Shown: piece after piece, positions 58,968-64,000 of the stretch
How the letters are laid out: each line of letters opens with the position of its first letter
How positions within the stretch are numbered: position 1 is the stretch's first letter
Source of the DNA: Thiothrix sp. UBA5583
GTDB taxonomy: Bacteria; Pseudomonadota; Gammaproteobacteria; Thiotrichales; Thiotrichaceae
Direction of reading: 5' to 3'
Length of the DNA: 64,000 nt
Assembly: GCA_002425225.1 (NCBI GenBank)
Contig: DILV01000026.1
Location: forward strand, 304,695-368,694
Made by a program: the position numbers and the translations under genes
The notes under the pieces: model-generated
Database searches by the model: none
What the model was told of the DNA's origin: nothing
What the model saw: only the letters and a program-made list of their open reading frames with translations

Positions 58968-58999
58968 CATAACACCATAGCGAATCGAGGAGACTACCC

Positions 59000-59869
59000 A
59001 TGACCAACGCATTGATGCTCAGAGGACAGACGCTGCCAGTTCCGGTCGGCAATCTGGAGAGTTACATCCATGCGATTCATGCCATTCCCGTACTGGAAGC
59101 CGAGGAAGAGCGTGAACTGGCTGAGCGTTTGAAATATGAAGGCGACTTGGAAGCTGCCCGCCGCCTGATTCTGCATAACCTGCGCTTTGTGGTGAAAGTC
59201 GCACGGGGTTACAGTGGTTATGGTTTGCCGCTGGGTGATTTAGTGCAGGAAGGTAATGTTGGGCTGATGAAAGCCGTCAAGCGTTTTGAGCCGGACATGA
59301 ATGTACGTCTGATTTCTTTTGCTGTGCACTGGATTAAGGCTGAAATCCACGAATTCATCCTGCGTAACTGGAAAATCGTCAAGGTGGCAACGACCAAAGC
59401 GCAGCGCAAACTGTTTTTCAACCTGCGTAGCAACAAGCAACGCCACGGTTGGCTGAATCAGGAAGAGGCGCAGGCCATGGCGGACGATCTGGGTGTTAGT
59501 ACCGCCGAAGTGCTGGAAATGGAAAAGCGCATGAGCGCACATGATGTGGCTTTCGATCTGGATTCTGAGCAGGATGATGAGGACTCCAGTAGTTTTGCGC
59601 CTAGCCAGTACCTGATGGCAGAAGCGGCTGACCCGGCAGAAACGCTGGAAATGGAAGAGTGGGATACCTTTACCCGCAAACGTTTCCACGCTGCGCTGGC
59701 AAGTCTGGATAGCCGCAGCCGTGATATTCTCGCCAGCCGCTGGTTGGTGGAAGAGAAGGCAACGCTGCATGAACTGGCAGAAAAATACAGTGTATCTGCT
59801 GAGCGTATCCGCCAACTGGAAAATGCCGCTGTCAACAAGCTGCGTCTGGCAGTGCTTGATCCGGCCTGA
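59000..59869 (+). CDS. rpoH: Heat-shock sigma factor RpoH (sigma-32)
   Basis: A 289-residue group 3 sigma factor. Region 2 contains [38 protein letters not shown], and the RpoH box QRKLFFNLR follows near 136-144. Region 4 ends with [28 protein letters not shown]. It directs polymerase to chaperone and protease genes. GAGGAG lies upstream of the ATG. The CIRCE element just ahead suggests that HrcA represses it, placing one heat-shock regulator under another. Confidence 0.97.
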   Translation: MTNALMLRGQTLPVPVGNLESYIHAIHAIPVLEAEEERELAERLKYEGDLEAARRLILHNLRFVVKVARGYSGYGLPLGDLVQEGNVGLMKAVKRFEPDMNVRLISFAVHWIKAEIHEFILRNWKIVKVATTKAQRKLFFNLRSNKQRHGWLNQEEAQAMADDLGVSTAEVLEMEKRMSAHDVAFDLDSEQDDEDSSSFAPSQYLMAEAADPAETLEMEEWDTFTRKRFHAALASLDSRSRDILASRWLVEEKATLHELAEKYSVSAERIRQLENAAVNKLRLAVLDPA

Positions 59870-59896
59870 GGCTGACGAGATAGTAAATATCCCTAT

Positions 59897-59923
59897 AAAA
59901 AAGGCCGCTAATGCGGCCTTTTT
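59897..59923. terminator. Intrinsic terminator between rpoH and the first 31-residue ORF
   Basis: AAAAAAGGCCGC (59897-59908) with GCGGCC (59913-59918) followed by TTTTT, loop TAAT. The A-tract on the other side makes it work for the minus-strand gene at 59942-60037 as well. Confidence 0.9.
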
Positions 59924-59941
59924 AGTGAGACTTGCTGCTGT

Positions 59942-60037
59942 TTAGCCGAAAAATGCGACTGACAGAAAGCTAAACCAAGCAAAAACAATCATGCCAATTA
60001 CCAACAGCATCGGAATGCCAAAATCCCAGCTCAACAT
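59942..60037 (-). CDS. 31-residue single-span membrane peptide (paralogue 1)
   Basis: Too short for routine ORF calling. From ATG 60035-60037 to TAA 59942-59944 it encodes MLSWDFGIPMLLVIGMIVF continuing AWFSFLSVAFFG. Almost all of it is one hydrophobic helix. GAGGT lies about 9 nt upstream, it has its own promoter, and a terminator follows. It matches the peptide at 60211-60306 in length, in the MLSxDxG start, in the MIVFAWFSF core and in the final Gly. Such peptides are often accessory subunits of membrane complexes; no partner is visible. I do not recognise the family. Confidence 0.75.
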   Translation of the reverse strand: MLSWDFGIPMLLVIGMIVFAWFSFLSVAFFG

Positions 60038-60073
60038 ACGCTATATACCTCTTGATCTTGTGAATATGGCGAG

Positions 60074-60102
60074 AGCATAAAAGAATATACCCTCCCTGAC
60101 AA
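60074..60102 (-). promoter_or_regulatory. Promoter of the first 31-residue ORF
   Basis: Minus strand: TTGTCA (60097-60102), 17-bp spacer, TATGCT (60074-60079), about 37 bp before the ATG. The -35 lies within one arm of an inverted repeat, TGATCTTGT (60053-60061) and ACAAGATCA (60099-60107). Confidence 0.6.
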
Positions 60103-60132
60103 GATCAGGCAGTGCTAATGAACGTTAGAGAC

Positions 60133-60164
60133 AAAACCACCCCGCCAGTATCTGGTAGGGGTGG
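60133..60164 (-). terminator. Intrinsic terminator after the second 31-residue ORF
   Basis: On the minus strand CCACCCC (60158-60164) and CCAG pair with CTGG and GGGGTGG (60137-60143), followed by TTTTGTC. It ends transcription of the upstream peptide gene before the downstream one, so the two are separate units. Confidence 0.8.
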
Positions 60165-60210
60165 CCTTGCATCGCCAGCGGTTAGGAGCAGAGGAGGAGA
60201 GTCTGACCGC

Positions 60211-60306
60211 TTAGCCGGAGAAAACAACAGAGAAGAAACTGAACCAAGCAAACACGATCATGGCAATGATAATTGCAAAAGGCAAACCGTAATCAAAGCT
60301 CAACAT
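60211..60306 (-). CDS. 31-residue single-span membrane peptide (paralogue 2)
   Basis: From ATG 60304-60306 to TAA 60211-60213 it encodes MLSFDYGLPFAIIIAMIVF continuing AWFSFFSVVFSG. GAGGA lies about 8 nt upstream. More than half of its residues equal those of the peptide at 59942-60037 at the same positions, including the central MIVFAWFSF. The DNA between the two has diverged, so the duplication is not recent and the peptides appear to be under selection. An FNR/CRP-like site lies 68-81 bp upstream. A link to oxygen-dependent respiration is inference. Confidence 0.75.
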   Translation of the reverse strand: MLSFDYGLPFAIIIAMIVFAWFSFFSVVFSG

Positions 60307-60373
60307 ATCCTATTCCTCATTCAGTTCTTGATAATCAGTAGACGCAGTTTGCCCGAACTCCTGCTAAAGAAAC

Positions 60374-60387
60374 TTGATCTGGCTCAA
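60374..60387 (-). promoter_or_regulatory. FNR/CRP-like site upstream of the second peptide
   Basis: TTGAT-CTGG-CTCAA on the plus strand (TTGAG-CCAG-ATCAA on the minus) matches the FNR consensus TTGAT-N4-ATCAA at nine of ten positions. It is 68 bp upstream of the peptide ATG. No strong -35 lies between, as expected for an activated promoter; a weak CAAACT -10 falls at the right distance for a site at -41.5. It could also serve the plus-strand HNH gene. Confidence 0.5.
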
Positions 60388-60468
60388 TAATTTGTAGTGA
60401 TTCATGACAGTCTGGTGAAAGATTTCCTGAATACTTGATTTATGTCAGGAATCTGCAATCATGACTGT

Positions 60469-61050
60469 ATGATCAGCTTGAACCAACTGATCCTGCGTAC
60501 TGATGTAAGCGGGATGCCGTTGGAATGGATTCATTTCCAGACGGCAGTCAAACTTTACTATTCGGAACAGGTGGCTTACACTTGCGGGACTCCCATTCTC
60601 GCCATTCATGGCGGATTCAATGCCAAAACGGGCGCACGCAGCGCCATTCTCCTCAATTCCATTATTGCCACCTATGGCAGCAAGCAGCAGTTGCACGCAG
60701 CTTATGTACCGCCCTTGAACAATTCCCTGCTGTTCCGGCGGGATAACCATATCTGTCTGTATTGCGGTGAGCATTTTATGGAACGGAATTTGTCCCGTGA
60801 CCACGTACACCCGCTGGTACAGGGCGGGCGCGATGTGTGGACGAACGTGGTGACTGCCTGTAAACATTGCAACAGCCGCAAGGGTGGGCGTACCCCGGAG
60901 CAGGCGCACATGCCTTTGTTGGCAGTGCCGTTCCAGCCCACGTATGCGGAATACATTTTCCTGCAAGGACGCAATATTCTGGCTGATCAGATGGAATTCC
61001 TCAGTGCGCATTTTCCACGCACCAGCAAATTGCGTGATCGTTGCTCGTAA
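60469..61050 (+). CDS. HNH endonuclease
   Basis: A 193-residue protein in the McrA-like HNH class. A family-specific N-terminal part (ISLNQLILRTDVSGMPLEWIHFQTAVKLYYSEQVAYTCG) precedes the nuclease module: CLYCGEHF near 109, LSRDHVHPLVQGG near 120-132 with the catalytic His, and NVVTACKHCNSRKGG near 137. Two CxxC pairs bind a structural metal. I start at MISLNQ because relatives begin there; an ATG nine codons earlier is possible and neither has a strong ribosome-binding site. Stand-alone genes of this kind are widespread, with unclear role. Confidence 0.8.
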   Translation: MISLNQLILRTDVSGMPLEWIHFQTAVKLYYSEQVAYTCGTPILAIHGGFNAKTGARSAILLNSIIATYGSKQQLHAAYVPPLNNSLLFRRDNHICLYCGEHFMERNLSRDHVHPLVQGGRDVWTNVVTACKHCNSRKGGRTPEQAHMPLLAVPFQPTYAEYIFLQGRNILADQMEFLSAHFPRTSKLRDRCS

Positions 61051-61119
61051 GGTGCTTTTTTCAGGCCAGTCTGGGTGTTTTTGCCTATAGTCCTAGGCAA
61101 CTTCAGCAAGGAGAATGAC

Positions 61120-61806
61120 ATGCCTGCCTCAAATTCATTCTGGAGCCGGTTCTGGTCGAGGTTCAGAAGACCAGCATCACCACCAGCCCCGCTACCCCCG
61201 GTAACACCCGTTCCGCCAACGGAATTGCCACCTGTTATACCTGTTCCTCCACCTGTTGCCGGATCAGTGCCATCCCCCAGTATGCCACCACAAGGCGGAG
61301 CATTGCCTATGGAAGGCCCTACTCTGGGTTTTCGCCGCTTGTGGCAGAATCATCCTACCGCTAGTGAGGGGGAAACGTTTCCCTGCCGCAGTCACGATGG
61401 TCTTCCGCATTTCGAGAACCAGTGCGCGATTCTGATGGGGACCTGTTTGCTGCGCAGTGATTTGCTGCACGGTTATGACCGGGCAACCTGCTGGTATCGG
61501 GGGCACAAGGGGCATACCTTGCGGGCGAGGGAGTTGTCAGAGTGGATGCGTAGCCATCCAGAACGTTTCGGTCGGGTGGAAATCCGCAGCAATGTCAGTT
61601 GGGGGGCATTCAAGGGGCGTACCGGTTTCGTCTGTTTCCACAATTTCTGGGGAGCAGGCAATCAGGGCGATCACATAGATTTGTGGGACGGAACCGGCAT
61701 CATTCGCCGCGAACTTGACCCCCTGCTGGAAGGGCCGGGTTTGGCTGATGGCTCACTGGATTATTTTGAGCGTGCCGAGGAGGTCTGGTTTTGGCCGGTT
61801 CATTGA
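61120..61806 (+). CDS. Tae4-like peptidoglycan amidase with proline-rich N-terminus
   Basis: A 228-residue protein with AAGGAG 6 nt before its ATG. Residues 17-60 are a proline-rich linker (PPAPLPPVTPVPPTELPPVI). The rest looks like the Tae4 type VI amidase effector fold: FENQCAILMG with the likely nucleophile Cys102, HTLRARELSEWM near 132, and GRTGFVCFHNFWGAGNQGDHIDLWDG with His185 and Asp187. Tae4 cuts the D-Glu-mDAP peptide bond in peptidoglycan. No signal peptide, PAAR domain or T6SS gene is nearby, so export is uncertain. The next gene overlaps it. Confidence 0.8.
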   Translation: MPASNSFWSRFWSRFRRPASPPAPLPPVTPVPPTELPPVIPVPPPVAGSVPSPSMPPQGGALPMEGPTLGFRRLWQNHPTASEGETFPCRSHDGLPHFENQCAILMGTCLLRSDLLHGYDRATCWYRGHKGHTLRARELSEWMRSHPERFGRVEIRSNVSWGAFKGRTGFVCFHNFWGAGNQGDHIDLWDGTGIIRRELDPLLEGPGLADGSLDYFERAEEVWFWPVH

Positions 61807-62276
61807 AAAAAATGCCACAGGTCTGGCTGGTGTTGGTGTTGTCACTGTCGGCTTGTGGTGAGAAAACGCCGGAGCAGCAGTCTTTGCCATTGCCGGAACG
61901 CCCGGTTGCGTCAAAGTACATTACCGATCAGGCAAGCGTTGCCGGAATTTCGCTGGTGTTGTGGGATGAACAAGGCGGGTGCAGGCTTCAGGTTGGCAAG
62001 GCTGCACCGGAAGCATGGCTCAAACCAACAGCACCTTGCCATTTCGTCAAAGCACCGGGTCGGCAGGATGTGCAGGTGTTTCAGCAAAGCAAGGCATCGC
62101 GGATTGTGGCGGTAGTTGGCACGCCCACCAGCAAGCCGCGTTGTGGTCAGGAAGTGCAGGGGCTGATTGTGGAAGGCAGCGCTGTCAGGCTTTCTACTTA
62201 TATCATGCAGGGTAGCGTGTATTGTGCTGATCAGGGTTTGCAGAATTTTCAGTATGGCCTGTTCGACAAGCGCTGA
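61791..62276 (+). CDS. Lipoprotein, candidate immunity protein for the Tae4-like amidase
   Basis: A 161-residue protein starting at a TTG at 61791, chosen because GAGGAGG (61777-61783) lies 7 nt upstream; a TTG and an ATG also occur just after. Residues 1-22 are a lipoprotein signal with lipobox LSAC (Cys22). The mature domain has four cysteines (GCRLQV, PCHF, PRCGQE, YCAD) that could form two disulfides in the periplasm. The gene begins inside the amidase gene and follows it directly, the normal effector-immunity layout. I do not recognise the domain; similarity to known Tai4 proteins is not evident. Confidence 0.65.
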   Translation: MAGSLKKMPQVWLVLVLSLSACGEKTPEQQSLPLPERPVASKYITDQASVAGISLVLWDEQGGCRLQVGKAAPEAWLKPTAPCHFVKAPGRQDVQVFQQSKASRIVAVVGTPTSKPRCGQEVQGLIVEGSAVRLSTYIMQGSVYCADQGLQNFQYGLFDKR

Positions 62277-62278
62277 TG

Positions 62279-62830
62279 TCAGTCGCCATGCACAACGAAA
62301 CTGTCGCCGAAATTGGTGGGAAAGCGCCTGCTGAGGCGGTCGCGCATGGCTTCAGCATCCATCCTGTCAGTGTATGCCCCCACCCGCAGCTTGAACATCA
62401 TCCCACGTGAGGTGTTGAGACTGATCAGGTAGGCATCATATCCGGCGCGTGCCAAATCATCCCGCCACATGTACAACTGGCGGGAGTCATACCCGGCGGC
62501 AACCTGCACGGCATAACGCCCGCTTTCGGTGTACTGGTTGTCCTCATTAGGGCGTGTGACTGGCGCGTATTCTTCCTGACGGCTGACCTGTGTGTAATTG
62601 CCCCCTTTGCCTGCGGATGGCTGCACACCATTGCTGATCACTGTTCGCGCTTTTTGAACAAATTCAGACAGCTTGCCGGTCTTGTACAGTACGACCAGCA
62701 TCACCACGCCTGCTACAATCAGCAGGGAATGGATAAGTTTGAACACGAAACCACGTTGCCGACGCAAGGATGATGTTGCAGCTTGACCCGATCTGTTCAC
62801 TCCAACCTCTTTGGTGTTTTGTTGTTCCAT
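62279..62830 (-). CDS. SPOR-domain inner-membrane protein
   Basis: A 183-residue protein with a short cytoplasmic N-terminus, one membrane span (about 32-49, HSLLIVAGVVMLVVLYKTG), a polar linker, and a C-terminal SPOR domain: GRYAVQVAAGYDSRQLYMWRDDLARAGYDAYL and MFKLRVGAYTDRMDAEAMRDRLSRRF. SPOR domains bind peptidoglycan strands lacking stem peptides, mostly at the division site. I start at MEQQNTKE; an ATG 16 codons earlier is possible. It is convergent with the lipoprotein gene, only 2 nt apart. Confidence 0.8.
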   Translation of the reverse strand: MEQQNTKEVGVNRSGQAATSSLRRQRGFVFKLIHSLLIVAGVVMLVVLYKTGKLSEFVQKARTVISNGVQPSAGKGGNYTQVSRQEEYAPVTRPNEDNQYTESGRYAVQVAAGYDSRQLYMWRDDLARAGYDAYLISLNTSRGMMFKLRVGAYTDRMDAEAMRDRLSRRFPTNFGDSFVVHGD

Positions 62831-62932
62831 GACTATAGACAAAAAGCCTGCTGGACGAAAACATGAATTTTTCAGCATGAAAGGCTTTTTTGCACTAAAG
62901 GTTAGTGAACCATAATAAACGGGAAAATTGCC

Positions 62933-63775
62933 ATGAAAAAACTGTTAATGATTATCTGCTGGTTCTGCCTGTCCACAGCGGTCGTTTGGGCGAGCACGCC
63001 AGGAACTTACTGGGTGGATGTTGAGACCAGCCTGACGGTACGCAGTGCGCCAGCCGCTAATGGCGCTTCGCTGGGTAGCTTGGGGCGCAATGCAGAAGTG
63101 CAGGTAGCCCGATTCGTCGGTGCAGTGCAAACCATTGGTGGGCGTAGTGGGCAGTGGGCAGAAATCAGTTATGCAGGGGGGCGGGGTTATGTATTCGGTG
63201 GCTTCCTTAAATCCTCAGCGGGTTCAGCTAGTCATTTGCCTGACCATACAGCAGTACTGACAAATTTGCAGGTCAAATACCCTGCGTATTATGCCAACGG
63301 CGTTTTTCTGGTGGACGACAGCGAGCAGCGCATGTACTGGTACGACAGCGGGGAACTGGTGCGCAGCTATGTCATTTCTACCGCTGCCAAAGGGCTGGGG
63401 GCGCAGGCCGAAAGCGAAAAAACCCCGCCGGGGGCGCATCGTATCAGTACCAAAATTGGCAAGAATGCCAAACGCGGTGCGATTTTCGAGAAATTGACTG
63501 ATACCGGGCGGGTGGCAAAGATTTACACCCGACCGGAATACAGCGTCAAGGCACTGGTATTGTCACGCATCTTGCGGCTAGATGGGCTGGAACCGGGCAA
63601 AAACAAAGGCGGCAATGTGGATACCTTCAACCGCATGATTTACTTCCACGGAACTAACAAGGAAGGCAATCTGGGCAAGCGGGCGTCACACGGCTGTATT
63701 CGGATGGCGAATGACGAAATCATGGATCTGTTTGGGCGGGTGTCGGTGGATACGTTGGTTTATATTCAGCCATAA
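62933..63775 (+). CDS. L,D-transpeptidase (YkuD) with an SH3 domain
   Basis: A 280-residue exported protein. Signal peptide at 1-20 (MIICWFCLSTAVVWA). A bacterial SH3 domain follows at about 25-95 (LTVRSAPAANGASLGSLG; RSGQWAEISYAGGRGYVFGGFL). The YkuD catalytic domain (about 120-280) has IYFHGTNKEGNLGKRASHGCIRMANDEIMDLFG, with the active-site His and Cys in SHGCIRM. Such enzymes make 3-3 peptidoglycan cross-links or attach proteins to peptidoglycan. It is divergent from the SPOR gene across 102 bp. Confidence 0.9.
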   Translation: MKKLLMIICWFCLSTAVVWASTPGTYWVDVETSLTVRSAPAANGASLGSLGRNAEVQVARFVGAVQTIGGRSGQWAEISYAGGRGYVFGGFLKSSAGSASHLPDHTAVLTNLQVKYPAYYANGVFLVDDSEQRMYWYDSGELVRSYVISTAAKGLGAQAESEKTPPGAHRISTKIGKNAKRGAIFEKLTDTGRVAKIYTRPEYSVKALVLSRILRLDGLEPGKNKGGNVDTFNRMIYFHGTNKEGNLGKRASHGCIRMANDEIMDLFGRVSVDTLVYIQP

Positions 63776-63784
63776 TCCAGATAC

Positions 63785-64000
63785 CTAGCCTTCATCCAGC
63801 CCATATTTCTGAATCCGGTAACGCAATTGGCGGAAGGTCATGCCCAGCACTTCTGCCGCTTTGGTGCGGTTCCAACGGGTCTGGTCAAGCGCACGCAGGA
63901 TCAGGTCGCGTTCGGCGTCTTCATCCACCGGGTTCCATGCAGGTAGTTTTTCCGGCTCAGGTACGTGGGCGACAGGTGAAGTTACGGCCTGAATGACAGG
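63785..64000 (-). CDS. C-terminal end of an NtrC-family response regulator (PilR-like)
   Basis: The last 71 residues of a minus-strand gene whose start lies beyond the window. They hold a Fis-type helix-turn-helix: ERDLILRALDQTRWNRTKAA, EVLGMTFRQLRYRIQKYGLDEG, then TAG at 63785-63787. The sequence resembles the C-terminus of PilR, the sigma54 activator of type IV pilin genes, but other NtrC-family members have similar ends. It is convergent with the transpeptidase gene, 9 nt apart. Confidence 0.75.
   Translation of the reverse strand, partial: PVIQAVTSPVAHVPEPEKLPAWNPVDEDAERDLILRALDQTRWNRTKAAEVLGMTFRQLRYRIQKYGLDEG

Noticed and set aside
60112..60390. 92-codon plus-strand ORF opposite the second small peptide
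   Set aside because: It runs through the minus-strand terminator and peptide gene, has no ribosome-binding site and a composition unlike its neighbours.

Overview
The window reads as chromosome of a gammaproteobacterium, GC about 50%. Supporting signs are the E. coli-like order tRNA-Tyr/Gly/Thr-tufB, secE-nusG-rplKAJL-rpoBC, str, S10, spc and alpha operons, tamAB, zapD beside coaE, and an RpoH with the QRKLFFNLR box. The combination (two tuf genes, a CIRCE element, a long heptad-repeat protein, bioB-mnmG-rsmG-parAB-rpsT order) makes a Thiothrix/Thiotrichales-like filamentous sulfur bacterium my best guess; this placement is inference. I found no insertion sequence, prophage, CRISPR array or rRNA.

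Layout. 1-5.9 kb is mixed accessory DNA: a truncated secreted protein, a META-domain lipoprotein, a 57-residue ORF coupled to an ElyC/SanA-like membrane protein, a GNAT-DUF1778 toxin-antitoxin pair, a membrane protein carrying a 270-bp hexanucleotide tract, and TrmO with a repeat-derived N-terminus. 5.9-12.5 kb is envelope assembly: DacB, TamA, TamB. 12.5-44.2 kb is the transcription/translation block: four tRNAs, tufB, secE, nusG, L11/L1, L10/L12, rpoB, rpoC, then str (rpsL, rpsG, fusA, tufA, rpsJ), S10 (from rplC), spc (to secY and rpmJ) and alpha (rpsM to rplQ). Several leaders pair a sigma70-type promoter with a hairpin. rpsJ is separated from rplC by one such promoter plus attenuator.

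44.2-56.4 kb is housekeeping: bioB, mnmG, rsmG, parA, parB, rpsT, coaE, zapD, a DUF2914 protein, xseB-ispA-dxs (isoprenoid precursors) and a DoxX-like membrane protein.

56.4-64 kb is the most interesting part. A 681-residue protein is built of 91 uninterrupted heptads. It is divergent from rpoH, whose upstream region carries a perfect CIRCE operator. Two separate transcription units each encode a 31-residue single-span membrane peptide; the two peptides are clear paralogues, and one has an FNR/CRP-like site upstream. Then follow an HNH endonuclease, a Tae4-like peptidoglycan amidase with a proline-rich N-terminus overlapped by a lipoprotein that may be its immunity protein, a SPOR protein, an SH3-L,D-transpeptidase, and the C-terminal helix-turn-helix end of an NtrC/PilR-type regulator cut by the window edge.
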